A stretch of 64,000 nt of DNA from Ridgeia piscesae (GCA_025642075.2 JAODUO010000186.1:62001-126000), one strand, 5' to 3'. Positions 28,001-44,586 are shown, counted from the first letter of the stretch. The notes: generated by a model from the sequence alone, not told the origin. Numbers and translations: made by a program.

Positions 28001-31000
28001 GATTGTTGTGCTGTTATGTGGAGACGTTGCAGTTTAGTATCACTCTGTAAGTTATATGGGACTACATGACGTGGTAAATATTTGTGTATGATACATTTTC
28101 GTCAATTAATTGCTGGTGGCTGAATGCTGGTGAGAGAAGTTTAAATGATGTTGAATTGAATGGATCTGCCGTGGAGTGAAGTGTAAATCACTTGAGCAGT
28201 CCTACCTTCTACTGATACCCAAGAAGTTAGTGTTTTACCTTAAAGGGACTCTCAGTATGAGAGATTCCACCATTTATTACATCTGTATAATACTATTCAG
28301 TTGCTGGCCTTAGTCAATTGTTACAAAAGTATGGGGATTAATAAACAATTAATTATATATATACATTGTACAGAAACTACCTCCACGCTGGATTCAGGGT
28401 GCTGATCATCTGAGGACTTATGACTGAACCCAGTGATGTAAACCTGTATGTCTATCTGGGGCCATGCACTGTGGAACATCCTATGTCTGTCCAATGGTAT
28501 TTATAGGGATCCAGTATGTCTCGGATTGCTTATGTCATTATCACAATTAGTAAGATTCCACCAATCTGGCCTTTCAACTGATGCGCAGTGATCGTAAACA
28601 TTTGGCTATACTACTGATAAGTCTCAAGATGGCAGCGCCCTGAATCTAAGATGTTTTTGATACCATTAAACAATAGCTAATCGTTTATTAACGATCTTTG
28701 AGCACATTTGCTAGGCACAACCAACATAGTATACATATGTAAGTTAATACTGGGGACCTCTCACTGACTGGAGTATCCCTTTAAGTCAATATAGTATACA
28801 TATGTAAGTTAATACTGGGGACCTCTCACTGACTGGAGTATCCCTTTAAGTCAATATAGTATACATATGTAAGTTAATACTGGGGACCTCTCACTGACTG
28901 GAGTATCCCTTTAAGTCAATATAGTATACATATGTAAGTTAATACTGGGCACCTCTCACTGACTGGAGTATCCCTTTAAGTCAATATAGTATACATATGT
29001 AAGTTAATACTGGGGACCTCTCACTGACTGGAGTATCCCTTTAAGTCAATATAGTATACATATGTAAGTTAATACTGGGGACCTCTCACTGACTGGAGTA
29101 TCCATTTAAGTCAGTATAGTATACATATGTAAGTTAATACTGGGGACCTCTCACTGACTGGAGTATCCCTTTAAGTCAGTATAGTATACATATGTAAGTT
29201 AATACTGGGGACCTCTCACTGACTGGAGTATCCCTTTAAGTCAGTATAGTATACATATGTAAGTTAATACTGGGGACCTCTCACTGACTGGAGTATCCCT
29301 TTAAGTCAGTATAGTATACATATGTAAGTTAATACTGGGGACCTCTCACTGACTGGAGTATCCCTTTAAGTCAGTATAGTATACATATGTAAGTTAATAC
29401 TGGGGACCTCTCACTGACTGGAGTATCCATTTAAGTCAATATAGTATACATATGTAAGTTAATACTGGGGACCTCTCACTGACTGGAGTATCCCTTTAAG
29501 TCAATATAGTATACATATGTAAGTTAATACTGGGGACCTCTCACTGACTGGAGTATCCCTTTAAGTCAATATAGTATACATATGTAAGTTAATACTGGGG
29601 ACCTCTCACTGACTGGAGTATCCCTTTAAGTCATATAGTATACATATGTAAGTTAATACTGGGGACCTCTCACTGACTGGAGTATCCCTTTAAGTCAGTA
29701 TAGTATACATATGTAAGTTAATACTGGGGACCTCTCACTGACTGGAGTATCCCTTTAAGTCAGTATAGTATACATATGTAAGTAATACTGGGGACCTCTC
29801 ACTGACTGGAGTATCCCTTTAAGTCAGTATAGTATACATATGTAAGTTAATACTGGGGACCTCTCACTGACTGGAGTATCCATTTAAGTCAATATAGTAT
29901 ACATATGTAAGTTAATACTGGGGACCTCTCACTGACTGGAGTATCCCTTTAAGTCAGTATAGTATACATATGTAAGTTAATACTGGGGACCTCTCACTGA
30001 CTGGAGTATCCATTTAAGTCAATATAGTATACATATGTAAGTTAATACTGGGGACCTCTCACTGACTGGAGTATCCCTTTAAGTCAGTAACAACAGAAGC
30101 AACAGTAATAACAGGGTGGGGCCAGATAAACATTATACCACATCAACAACAACAACAACAACAAGAACCGTCACTGGGTGGGGACAACGTTTGTTGTATT
30201 ATTTTGAAGAAACCAAGACATCTGTGTTAGTCATAATAACAAGTAAAAATAAACTCATTGCTGATGTAATGTAGGCCTGTAGTGTGTGCCTCTGTATAAG
30301 GTCTTGTGCTGATGTGATACAGACACCTTGTGACTGTATATTGGGTTCTATACTGACATGATAAAGACACATTGTAATTGTATATTAAGTTTCCCATTAG
30401 TTCAGTGTCTTTGTAAACAGCAAAATCCATCTATGTCAGAAATGGTTACTGATCTCACAAAATGATATTTAACTTCTGTGATTAGTCAGCAAGCATATCA
30501 AGTAACCTTTTATCTGGTCGTGTCATTGTTTAAATATTGTCATTTCTATTGTTAGGAGCATGTATCATTGACAAAGAGACGATGGTCTGACAAATTATTT
30601 GATAAATATTGTAAAACTATTTTTAGGAGCAGATTAGTAAGATGTCTTGTTTGTCAACTTGTAAACTGCCACAGTTATAAGTGCGTACCAGTCTATATGT
30701 GCAACTTGTCAACACAGTTACACCAGGTCATAAAAATAACTCTTTTAGTTTTTATTCAAATTTTAATCAACTCATGTTTTTAAATAACAGTGAAGGAAGA
30801 ACTACCGAACAGGATAGTGCTGTTTTATGTGTTGTTTTAGTATTCAACATGAAGCTATGTTTATTTATGTGATAATACTTGCTACATACCACTTACCAGG
30901 TATGTCACGCTGGAAACGTATATGGTACTCAATAAATTATGCTTTTGCGAAATTACTTGTTGCCAGATCTAGCCAGTATAACATTTTGTCTTTTGCTCTG

Positions 31001-31038
31001 TTATAATTATTTACATTAAAATGGTGTCTAGGAAAATG

Positions 31039-31096
<58 letters not shown>

Positions 31097-32193
31097 GTGA
31101 TAGTCCTTTCACGTGAACCTGTGAATGAATGCCAAATGAGCAGTGATCCAGGGCTCATATATAATATAGCCCTGAATATGAGCCCTGGATCTCTGCTCAT
31201 TTGGTATTCATTCACAGGTTGTCAGAGTGAAAGGACTATTTACATAAATGATGACCCACTGATCACCCCTAAATTAGCAACAAGTAAATAACCCCACTGG
31301 GATACTAAGCAAAGCTGTGAAGTAAACAGTTTTGATGAGGTCAGACAAGAAGTAAACACCAGCGACCTGGGACGGGGTAAGCATGTCCTGTCGTGTTGAT
31401 CTTGTGACAGTCACTTGGGTTACCTTTCTACAAAGAAAGCCTGACTAGTCGAGAGATTACGAGAAAAGGTTGAACCCAGCGCAGAAAACATGTTGTCCCT
31501 TCACCGCGTTTAAAAACAACGCGCTGGGATATACACACCTACCATAATTATGTGTATGTGACTAATGTATTGTGAACTAACTGCACTTGACTTAATTGAT
31601 TAGACATAACATATATCACTCATCTGTTGACACTTGTGGTTTTATGGCATGTATTTTGTGTATTTTAAGTATTTACCACGTGACTCCTGCTTCTTGCGTG
31701 ATCCAAATGAGTTACCAACTTTGCCTATAAAAAGTACATTTCGTCCATATTCCCATGACCAGATTCTTCCAAAATAAAAGTGACAGAAAATTTTAATGAA
31801 ACAGTTTTTTACTGCTGAGTGTCGCCAAACTAGTTTTGGCGTGGGATATAACATGTGATGAGATCTAAGATACAATTTTGTGAAGCACCATTCATGTGCA
31901 CATGTATCTGTGCACGTATTCACACGTTTATGTACGTGCGTGCAAACTCCACGCACACAATCTCCAATCATGTCGTTTGATCTCCTTTTTATCATCTATT
32001 CTGTTCTGTTAGTTCTGTTTTTATGATGGATAATGGATATATCACTCACAAATACTGTATGTGTACAAGCTTGTGCGTGTGCGTGCACGTGTATGCAGAC
32101 ACACACACGCACACACGCACACACGCACACACGCACACACACGCACACACACGCACACCACGCAACACGCACGCACGCACGCACGCACGCACG

Positions 32194-32232
<39 letters not shown>

Positions 32233-35200
32233 CAAAACAGGAACAAACTACATAAATCATTAGCTGTTTCTTGACAGCGTCCTGAGTCACATCTCTGAAA
32301 ATACACCAACCCAACACGTATTGATGTAGGAGTGTTGACTGTACTGAAACTCTCCGTACTTAGAACATTTAATTGCCTTGGTTTCACACTCTTTTAAACA
32401 TAATTTAAGTGCAGGTGTACTCAATACAAAGATGATATATTGTGGTTAAGAGAGGTCAAGGTGATATAGTGGTTAAGAGAGGTCAAGGTGATATTTACTA
32501 AAGGTCACATGGTGTGAAGGCATTTGTTGTAAAAGGCTACTCGTGACGACACATGGTCAAGGCAGTAAATCAGTGTCATGTTTTATAGATACATATTGTA
32601 TATTTTCTACATTATAATTTATATTTATGCTAATGCCTTAAATTATATATTATTTCAATAATTCTTTTTAACAAATGCACTTTGCATGTTTTATTTTTCT
32701 CTATGATTGCCCAGAGTGACATTATAGTATGTTATTTATATTTAGGCTCTACAATTTAAACTGAGTATGAAGTATATGGTACATAATGTGTGATAGATAT
32801 ATAACAGTATATAGGACATACTAATTTAAATATTGCAATTCATTTATTTAAAAAAATGTAGAACAAACATAGCAGATGTAACAGAAATTATGTTTTTATG
32901 CTTTCGCTTCCTTAAAGGGAAACATTCACCAGCATTAATATTAAGATCAAATGTGAGGTGTGTCCTTGCATTCCTTTTGGTTTTATGTCGGGCTTAAAAC
33001 TAGTCCTGGTCACGGCTGAAACTTGAAGGCATCCATTGTTTGAGGTGACAGCTGGTGCTAAAAATAATTGTTAATTCCGGAAGTGAGTAGTTAGTAGAAA
33101 GATGTAAATAGAAGCACGACACACATAAATATACCAGTGAAGACGTCAAACGATAGTGAACGCCTTGTGACCGACCGCCTTGTGACGTACAGCCACATTA
33201 GACCATACGTCAAACAGGGACTGGTGATATGTGTGGCATGGGGAATGAATGGATTAAATTACTGCATGTCCTTAGAAGGCTTTGTCAAAATATTTTGTGA
33301 AGTTTAGTTTTGTTTTTGTAATGATTGTGTTTTACAAATTTACACAAAGACTGGACTTGGTGTGCATTTTTGTAAAATTAATTTGTTACAGTTTTGTAAA
33401 TGTTATGTCTTACTAATGCAGTCATAGATTATGCTGTGTGTTTTTTTCAGTATCCAAGTAGTTAGGTTTGTGAAATGATACTGTAAAAGTAAAAAGAAAA
33501 TACCTGTTCTTTAAAAATGTGTCCCTCTGTTCTTCTCTGTTGATATTTATCATTTTTTACAGTTGCTCATTAAAGTGGATTATGTTGTTCTATGTTATGG
33601 CAAGATGCTTTGCCTGTTCTTGTGGCAGTGATATTGATGTTGACTCATACGTCAAAGGGATGGGAGAAAATAAGAGGAGGGAAAAAAGGGAAGAGGGAAG
33701 AGGAGGGGCTCCCGCTTAACCCTTGTAGACATGTCAGGAGAAATCTATAGGGAACCATCCTGTTGCAGAATCCTGTCCGCATCAATTTAATTCCTGTTTG
33801 CACCAGGTGTGGGGGTATCTCTTTAGGGCATTTCACACAACATAAGGAGTGTTGGCCACGAGAAAAGACAAGAAAGATCTGCCTGTAAATATTCACGTGT
33901 GTGATGTTTCTGTAGACTTAGCTGTTGACTGCCGCAAAAGTCACAATAAAGTCACAAATGATTATGTGACATTGCTATAAGTCACAACAGAAGACCTAAT
34001 GATCATGTGACATTGTTATGCACCATGTAGGGGCAGAACATGGGAGTGTACATTATTTTTGATACAGTAAAAAAAATGATATGGTATGATTAATAATATT
34101 TTTATCAATGTCATCATAGTGCTTGTCGTACTAAATCACAGTACGCATGAATATATCTATTCGCCAGTTGTTGAGGCACTGAATACATTCTTTCATGTTC
34201 TCAGATGTCAGAGTTTCTCATATAAAGAAATCCTACCATTCATATGTATCCAAATGAGTTCTTCCATAAATAGAAATGTCGTGACTTGTCTTGACTACTG
34301 GCTTGTCCACTTGTATTGACTACTGGCTTGTCCACTTGTATTGACTACTGGCTTGTCCACTTGTACTGACTACTGGCTTGTCCACTTGTATTGACTACTG
34401 GCTTGTCCACTTGTATTGACTACTGGCTTGTCCACTTGTATTGACTACTGGCTTGTCCACTTGTATTGACTACTGGCTTGTCCACTTGTACTGACTACTG
34501 GCTTGTCCACTTGTATTGACTACTGGCTTGTCCCACTTGTATTGACTACTGGCTTGTCCACTTGTATTGACTACTGGCTTGTCCACTTGTACTGACTACT
34601 GGCTTGTCCACTTGTACTGACTACTGGCTTGTCCACTTGTACTGACTACTGGCTTGTCCACTTGTACTGACTACTGGCTTGTCCACTTGTACTGACTACT
34701 GGCTTGTCCACTTGTATTGACTACTGGCTTGTCCACTTGTATTGACTACTGGCTTGTCCACTTGTACTGACTACTGGCTTGTCCACTTGTATTGACTACT
34801 GGCTTGTCCACTTGTACTTTACTACTGGCTTGTCCACTTGTACTGACTACTGGCTTGTCCACTTGTACTGACTACTGGCTTGTCCACTTGTACTGACTAC
34901 TGGCTTGTCCACTTGTACTGACTACTGGCTTGTCCACTTGTATTGACTACTGGCTTGTCCACTTGTATTGACTACTGGCTTGTCCACTTGTACTGACTAC
35001 TGGCTTGTCCACTTGTACTGACTACTGGCTTGTCCACTTGTACTGACTACTGGCTTGTCCACTTGTATTGACTACTGGCTTGTCCACTTGTACTGACTAC
35101 TGGCTTGTCCACTTGTACTGACTACTGGCTTGTCCACTTGTACTGACTACTGGCTTGTCCACTTGTATTGACTACTGGCTTGTCCACTTGTATTGACTAC

Positions 35201-36382
35201 TGGCTTGTCCACTTGTATTGACTACTGGCTTGTCCACTTGTATTGACTACTGGCTTGTCCACTTGTATTGACTACTGGCTTGTCCACTTGTATTGACTAC
35301 TGGCTTGTCCACTTGTACTGACTACTGGCTTGTCCACTTGTACTGACTACTGGCTTGTCCACTTGTATTGACTACTGGCTTGTCCACTTGTATTGACTAC
35401 TGGCTTGTCCACTTGTATTGACTACTGGCTTGTCCACTTGTATTGACTACTGGCTTGTCCACTTGTACTGACTACTGGCTTGTCCACTTGTATTGACTAC
35501 TGGCTTGTCCACTTGTATTGACTACTGGCTTGTCCACTTGTATTGACTACTGGCTTGTCCACTTGTACTGACTACTGGCTTGTCCACTTGTACTGACTAC
35601 TGGCTTGTCCACTTGTATTGACTACTGGCTTGTCCACTTGTACTGACTACTGGCTTGTCCACTTGTATTGACTATTGGCTTGTCCACTTGTACTGACTAC
35701 TGGCTTGTCCACTTGTCCAGGTCAAGCAAATGTTTGTGGAACACATTAGAAGCATTGCAGTGGACAAGTGTGTTTTATGCAGTGGATAAGTGAACAAGTA
35801 TTCGTGCAATTTGTTTTGTGCTATATCTCAGTGGCACCAAAAATACAACATTTGAAACTTTAAGAGAAACTAGCTGCCTTCCCCGCCACTGGTAAAAATT
35901 CAAAGGTTTTGTTGGTTTAAAAATAAAGGCGCAACTAGTGCCAATTAACAGGTAACTGCATTAACCACTGGATGTTTAAATGTGTTATTTTCTTACCTAT
36001 ATTTGGCTATAAATGTAAAATACACATCAACATGCAGTATAGTATTTGCTGTAGTATACATGAACCTGTTGTAAGCAAGTATTAGGTTACCAGTAATGAG
36101 TGTACTACTAAATAGTTTGCGATTCTCGCAGTGTGGTATCTGGTCAAGTGTACATGTTTTTAGATGCAGAGGGTCAAGTGATACTCGCGAAGCTGGATGT
36201 GGTTGAATCATTAATGCTAGTGCATGAATAAACACATACTTGTTTGATGTATCAGTTGGCTAAAGTTGTCATCTAAACAACATTGTTTTCTCTCTTTCTC
36301 ATCCACTTGTGCCATTATTACATCTTCTTCCTATATGAGTTAAAAATAGTAAGTAAGTGTTTTATGTTATACATTACCAAGG

Positions 36383-36413
<31 letters not shown>

Positions 36414-36456
36414 GTATGGTATAATACAAAATATATTAGCAATATATATACAACTG

Positions 36457-36771
<315 letters not shown>

Positions 36772-39700
36772 CCTAATAATGTATTATACAAAGATAGTTT
36801 GGTGAAATTATGGTAACAAAACATATAATGCAAAATCAATGACTAAATGAAACTAAAAATATGCAGTATAGTATAATACATTTTAGTAAAGCATCCATTG
36901 ACTCCAGTCGGGCAGATCTCACTGTAGGATGTAAATTACTATTGCAATAATGATATCCTGTACATGTACAAGTGTATGGCTATATTTAAATTTGACTTAA
37001 TAAATGATATGTGAAATGTGGTTCGTTCATCATAAGATAAGCACATGATGTAATGGTCAGCATAGGTCAGACGGTGTAGAGGATGTGGCCAGTGGCTGGT
37101 TGATGTAATAAACGTCTGATGACCACAGTGATTCGATCCAGGCAAATCAATGCCTGGTTCTAGCAGAAATTAAGAGGTGTCAGGTTAGAGATTGGATTGT
37201 GGGAAAATGAGGTATTTGAATTTCACGAATTTCTTACAGTACATGTGTGAATGAAGGCTAATTAATGTCTGAAAATGTGACTACTCTAGTAGAAAAAACC
37301 TGGCAGGAAATTAAGGCAACATTATAATGGCTGCCTGTGGGGAACTCAAATGTTGTCTGACGTCATCTAGGATGGTGGAATGTCTTCCTGCTGAGTGTAA
37401 CGTTTAGTGACTTGTGACGTGTGTTCATAGTGTCGTGTCACTGACATCAGTTACATCCCCATCCTTGTGGACACAGTCACAGTTGGTTCCACTGCCGGGT
37501 GCGAAGAAGGATGTGAACACTGAGACTGAGCTTAAAATAAACAGATGTGTGTGTGCTGTTTGTTTATTATCCGTAGTGGCAAGTTGAGTTGTAAAATGAA
37601 TGTCAAGAAAAAATGTGTCATCAAAGTCAGATAAAGTGTGAAGCAATTGTGTGTGCATATGTTTATGTGGTATGGGCGTGTGCGCGCGTGTGTGTGCATG
37701 CGTGCGTGTGTGTCTGTTCACATATTTGCATGCATATGTGAAATACAGAACTGGTCAGAATCAACAGTTTACATGAAATGTAATATTAACGCACACTTTG
37801 TCCGTAGAGTCATAACGTAAATCAACTATACATTACAACTTTTTATAATAAACGCAACACCACCCTATTTACAGATGACTTTTCAGTTACTTAAATCATT
37901 TTGAATTCACCACGATGTTGATATTAATAGCCATTCCCTGTCATGGTTGAGTGGCAAGGAAAGGTCTTGGAGAGTCAACAACACCTTATGTCACGTCATG
38001 TCACGTTGGTGACTGTGAATAGAAAAGATGACCACACGTTTTGTGAATAACATCGCATGACTAGTGCCACTTGATGTCTTAGTAAAAGGTGTGTGGAGAC
38101 GACACGTGAAGACAATGGCAGCTGTCTCTCGCTTGACATACCACACAGCTGCGTTTTATAAAGGAAAACGAGCCGGATGATGTATCATTTTGTGAACCAA
38201 TCCGAACCGGCTGGTTGTGTCAGTAGGACTCACTTCCGGTGATTAATTTGCGTGCGATTGTCCCGTGATTATTAAATGTCAGTCTGCGTCTGAGCTGCCA
38301 CATAGATGCAAAACTTCTTGGAATAGGGTTTAAATGTCGGTGGTGTTGTCGAAGTCACAGCTGTTTAATGAGTTTGTGAGGAGTTGTGCCGAGTGAACCG
38401 GTTGACAAGTTTGTGAACTGGGTGAGTGTTGACTTTAGTTATCACTGGTGATTGACGGTTTAATTACAACATTGATGTTTAATTAGATGAAAGATGTCAC
38501 TTAAGAATCTGGGTTGTTTGTTATGAGTAGTTCTCACGCTGAGTGCCTGTGGAGGGTCTGTCCAGGGATTGTAAAGTGTTGTTGGGTCACTGTTTCCTGC
38601 CCTATTTTCCTGTTGTGTGGCCGTGTCAGGGGTAGATAAACATGTAGATTACTTTGATCATTTTGCATGCAGTACACAAATAACTGACCAGTTGCCCGAA
38701 GGGCTGGTGCAGGAACTCGGCTGACCTTATATGTCATTTCCAGTTCCTGCTGGTAGTATGATGTCGTGACCACATGTGTTGGTCATAATGGTTGTGAGCC
38801 GGGTAAATGGGGATAGTTAAGTGGGTCTGAGTAACGCTCCCTTTAGGGCAAATAAAACAAACTTTTCCTGTTTTGTTTTTATGTTCTGTAATATTCAATT
38901 TTTGCTGTACGTTTCAGCATAGAATAAAGGAACAAATTGATGTGATTATGTTACAACTTTAGTCAATTTGTTGTGTCTTGCTAGTCAACAATTGCGTTGT
39001 TGAGTTTGTCCCCACTTTACCCTTCTCTGTGTTCTGGTTCATATGGCACAACAAACTTCCCCACTCTACCCTACTCTCTACTCAGATAATACACATACCC
39101 GGGGGGTAGTCACATCACAAACTTCTGCATCTACCGTTCTCTCTGTTCAAGTAATATGCACAATATACAATGGGTGGTACTGTACTAAATACTACCTTAA
39201 AGGAAAAGGACTTAGGGTTAACTATTAGTGCTGACATGAAGGTATCAGAGCAGTGTGGAATTGCAGCAGCAAAGGGAAACCAAATTCTTGGATTAATTAG
39301 GCGAAATATAGTGTACAAAGAAAAAGAACTAATAATACCGCTGTATAAAACAATAGTTAGGCCTCACTTAGAATATTGTATACAAGCATGGAGGCCATAT
39401 CGCAAGAAGGATATTGATATGCTAGAAAGAGTACAAAGGAGAGCAACCAAAATGATACCAAAACTCAGGAATATTAGTTATGAAATGCGTCTAAAAGAAT
39501 GTGGTTTGACAACACTAGAAACTAGAAGATTGAGAGGAGATCAGATTGAGGTGTTTAAAATATTGAATGGGTATGAAAATATTGACAGAAATATATTTTT
39601 TTCACAGTCAAGGAAGAGAGAAGGACTAGAGGACATGGAGTTACATTAGCAAAGAAGCAGTGTAGACTGGATATTAGAAAATTTTAATTTTCACAAAGAA

Positions 39701-42677
39701 CAGTAAACGATTGGAACAGATTATCAGCTGATTGTGTAGATGCTAGTAGTGTTAATATATTTAAAAATAAAATCGACATATACCTAAGACGGGCGGGGTA
39801 TACTTAGATAGATAGGTTGGACTCTCGATAAGCCAAATGGCTTCCTAGTCCACCTGCCATCTAGAGTTGAATCTCTAGGTGGCAATCTTGTTAAATCTTG
39901 TTAAATGTGGTCATACATAAACTTCTCCACTCTACCCTTCTAGTTTAAGGTCCAGATGGTCGCCCATGCAAGTGTCTCTACTTGACCCTTCTTTGTGTTG
40001 AGGTCTAGTTGGTCACCTATATATACTGAGGGGTACTTCCCTACCTTACTATTCTGTCAGATCAGGTCCATTTGGCTTCTAACACAAACTGCATAAAGTT
40101 GCCCAGTCTACGTGTCTGTTTGTCGTGATCTATTTGATCTTAACATAAACATCTCCCTCCATAGTTTAAAACACATAGACTTTCAAATAAACAAAATTAC
40201 AAAGAGAACAGTTGTGTTAATTCCTGCATTAAGAAGTGTATATATTATAAATAATAACACAGACTGGTATTAATAACGAGATGCCATTGACAAACAATCT
40301 GTGTTCAGTGTATTAGTAAACAAGTTTGGCCTGAAAATAGGTTCATAAGAAAAGTTAAGGACAAGAGATACAGCCTTGTAAGAGAAACCCATACAAAATA
40401 TGCACAGAAGAATGTGTGCTTGAAGTTGTGAGTGCTGCGTTTCCATCAGTGAGTCACCACAGAGTGTGAGAAAGAATCACTCGAGTGCAAGAATTGTGAA
40501 AATCAACAATTAGTTTTCACACGGGCCACAATTAGCTTCTTAAAAAATGCGACATTTCATATTTCTTTAAAAAATTAAAAGGTGTCATGGTATGTTAAAA
40601 ATTAGAAGGTGTTACAGTATGTTAAACATGCGAGAAAGAATCACTTGAGTAAAAAATGGGGAAAGTCAACAAGTGCTTTTCTCACGAGCAGCAATTAGCT
40701 TCTTAAAAAAATGCATTCTTTCATCTTTCTTTAAAAAATTCAAAGGTGTCATGGTAAGTTAAACAAGAATTATTAACAGCAAGATATCATTGAAGAGTTA
40801 CCTTGTTTTTCGGGTATAAACAAATACATTTGGTACTCATAATTTAGAACCAGCTATTTGTTAATGTTCACCTAATTACCACACTGCTATTACGTGAGCA
40901 GTCAACTACAGTGTACAATCATCCTGGACAAATGTCATGTTGTAACACCTAAAATATTACAGTTCATTTTATTATACAGTGTAAATAAAAAAGTCTGTTG
41001 CACAAACTTCATTGTGGACGTGTTATGATAGAGAGATGACTTCATGGTATGGGGCTACACTCAGGGGTTGCATCAGCTGTTGGTACAACTAGTAATTTGA
41101 ATATGTAATACAAACGTTTCCACTCCAACCTCCCCCTTCAACATATCTGATATGTCGTTTTTCCGAGAACAATCATCACATCTGACACGTGGAATGTAGA
41201 CCCATCCCACTGACTGACTTTTTAAATGTTTTGTATTTGATAACCTTAATGCTATGACGGGAGTAATTAACTATTACTATGTGTAACCTACACCGGAAAA
41301 TGCACTGTCCGTAGTACCCCCAAAAAAAACCCAGACCAGAGTTCGAGATTCACGCATAATGTGACACAAAATCATGACTTACAAAAGCTCTCTTATGTAT
41401 GTTTTATGATAGTGGTTTACGATTGCGTAATATGTAGTCAGAACTGTACACATGGCTTCACAGTGGCCTCACATTGGCCACTGTATCAATGTGTGTGTTT
41501 AATCTGTCCAACATAATCACTTAATCACTTTCCTACTTCCTACGCCATTCGGGGTCAGTAGAGTCCTGACTGTTGCCCATGGTTTGAGTGACAGTCTGCA
41601 TGGCTAACATGTTCTGACAGTGGCATGCATTGGGCTGATGTACCAACTTTAAGGGGTGAAGAGAAATGGGGAAAAGTATCCCGCCAAACCTTGATGGCAC
41701 ATTTGGGAGCTCACAAAAGAGCTATGCTGATTTGCTCATTTAATTTCTGTTTTAGCTTAAATTTTTATTTTCAGTTGTGCAATGGGTTACACATGGATTT
41801 TTTATTTTCAAACAGGTTACATAGGGAAATGTTATAGTTATGAAGGGAGTAATGACACAGTAGCCCCTATCCCTGACCAGCCCTCCCCTCCCCCACCCCA
41901 TGAGACCTATAAAACATTCCCTAGGGCAATGCTTCCTAAAATTCATTTCATATCCTTAAGCGCCCAGTGGAATATGTGTGTTTGCTTATATTTTAACTGG
42001 ATACTGAGAGTGTATTTTTATGGTTAACATGTCGATAACGTAACAATTCCCAGATTCTGCAGTGACATCTTTGACAGATTCCATACAGCAGTCATCTCAT
42101 GCATGATAATTATTATTCATCAGAGTTCAAACGCAATTTGCATTTCCATTTGAATATGTGCGTTTGCACCCAGGTGCGTGGTTGCGATGTTTGGCACATT
42201 TGCACAATCACAACTACCATTCATAGCAATGTAATGTCCTTTTTATGAACAATATTAAAATGTTTGATGTAAGAGGTTTTGCATAATTAAACATTTGCAC
42301 TTAAATGCAACATGTTAGCGTTATCGACATGTTTGCATCTGAGTAACTTTTTAAACATTTGCATTTAAATTTAACGCACTCGCTAGCATTTGAACTCGGT
42401 CTGAACCAATGAAAAACCGACTGGTTAAATGCGTGGGTAATTCTGAACCATGAACTGTTAAAAAGTTAATGAAACTCGTCTTTTTGAGGCACCCGTTTGC
42501 AGTATTGTGTGCCTGTATCTTTCAGTTGTGAGACAGACGTCTAGTAGCCGTAGTTCGCATGTCTGTAAGCACGCACCCAGCTGCTCACGGGTAATCAACA
42601 AGAAGAGGAACAGTCTTCAGAAGACGACACAGGAAGCGTTGCACTCTACGACCCCCAGGGGGAGCTGTGTGACGGAC

Positions 42678-42790
42678 GCCATCTTGTGGCTTTGGTGCAT
42701 AAAAGGTGCAAGGTCCACAGCTGACTAGAGTGAGTCAGACGGAGAGAGCAGCCACATATAGGAGGGCCGGCGTAGAGCACAGAGTGGAGG
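42678..42790 (+). promoter_or_regulatory. IP3K: Putative promoter and 5' UTR of IP3K exon 1a
   Basis: A TATA-like CATAAAAG at 42698-42705 lies about 90 bp before the ATG, so a start near 42730 and a 60-base leader would fit. A YY1-like GCCATCTTG starts at 42678, and the surrounding 300 bp is richer in GC and CpG than its neighbourhood. The start site is inferred, not seen. Confidence 0.45.
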
Positions 42791-42943
42791 ATGCCGTCAG
42801 TAGCGTCAGCAATCTGGCACAGTCTGTCGAACGAACGCAGCAAGTGCTCGATTGGTGATACACAGCAACCAGGGAGGATGAAGCGAATGAAACAGATGAA
42901 GAACTGTTTTCAGCACAGAAGTCCCGCTGTGACATTGGCTGCG
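42791..42943 (+). CDS. IP3K: IP3K coding exon 1a (calmodulin-binding-like N-terminus)
   Basis: Encodes 51 residues from the first ATG after an in-frame stop at 42773-42775 (A at -3). It ends at a GTAAGG donor in phase 0, matching the phase-0 acceptor of exon 2. Its last third, MKQMKNCFQHRSPAV, resembles the Trp-Lys-Lys...Ser-Pro calmodulin-binding segment just upstream of the catalytic domain of vertebrate ITPKs. That is the main reason for accepting an exon this far (4.8 kb) from exon 2. An ATG at 42878 is a weaker alternative start. Confidence 0.75.
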
Positions 42944-44398
42944 GTAAGGAATCTTGTAGTGTTTGTGTAACTGGGGAATCTTAGGAGATGTTCTTGTTAC
43001 CAGTACCAAGTTTATGAGAAACATTAAATTATACCTGCTATGTTATGTGTATGGTGGTCTTTGGTATAAGCCCCTAGGGGTTTCTAGAGGATCTGCACGG
43101 TTACATCTAATATACCCTCTTGTATGCTTGTGCATTTATCTGTATGCGGTGACCGAAATGTGTAGGTTAAATTATAATCTTTTTAAAGAAAAGACATTGC
43201 TCCGTTTCTCAGGTTTTTGTTTGTCAACATGATGTTCATAAGACTAGAATAAGTTTGATGATGTTCCCAGTATTGCACACCAAATCGGATTTACTAACCA
43301 TGCAACAGTGTTACAATTTGGATTTTTCTTTCAGAATATTTTCAGATTATACAGAACTCTATTAACAATTTAGCTGGTTGGTTAATTCATATAGATTTAT
43401 GAAGGTTTCTCAGATTTATTCAAAATGTTAGCATATGAGCTACAACAACATTTTGATGCTGTGCAACAGTGATATTGGCGTGTAGTTTAACTGGTTGCTG
43501 TGGGGGATTCCAACCATGATAAAACTGTCACTACAATGGAGTGTTGTAAATTGTAACCATGGCAACACTGTCACAACAAACGGGATTTATAACCATGACA
43601 ACACTGTCACTACAGTGGGGTGTTGTAATAATGACAACAGTGTATGTTGGGTTGTTGTAGCTGTACACATACACAGTGTTGAGATGTTGTTGACATGTAA
43701 TTCCAAAAACATTGCCAACCATGGTATATTTATAAATAATCATGCCTAAGTGGGAGCCAATTACAGATGTACTTTCCTAAATCAAGCATTTCTGAATGTT
43801 AAACGCAATGATTCACCAGAAGCTTATTTTCAGATGTTTATGATTCACATCAGCTGTGTTAGGAGGCGTGTACATTACCTATGACAAACAAGTTAATTCA
43901 TAGACCTATTCTTACACCATAACTGTAGTGAAAAACAGGTGTTTACTTTTTGTAACATGTTCGCATTTTTTTCTGATTCACAACAAGACATGGGTTTGTT
44001 GTGTGGTGCAATCTGCAGACTATTTGTGAGACAACAGGTGCAGAAATAAACTGTATAGTGTGCCACATATATCGGTGGGTAACAACCACTGTACTGTGCC
44101 ACATATATCATGTGTAACAAACACTGTACTGTGCATCTTGTCTGAGACGTGTTTGGTGCTAAAAAATAGTGACAGCAGACTACATTACGTAAAGTTGCTG
44201 TAAGTCGTATCCTTCGTAACAAAAACACTCAAGTAACCGACTAAAAATTCCAGATTGAAGAGCAGTTATTTAACCAAGCTAGTGTGCATGCGTGCGTGCA
44301 TGCGTGCGTGCGTACATATGCATTTGTGTGCATATGTACAGTGTGTTTCTATGTATGTCTGTGTTCATGTGTGAGTGAGTGAGTGAGTGAGTGAGTGA

Positions 44399-44443
<45 letters not shown>

Positions 44444-44473
44444 TGAGTGAGTGGTGTTGGGTGTGTGTGTGTG

Positions 44474-44521
<48 letters not shown>

Positions 44522-44543
44522 TTGGTGTGTGTGTGTGTGTGTG

Positions 44544-44586
<43 letters not shown>
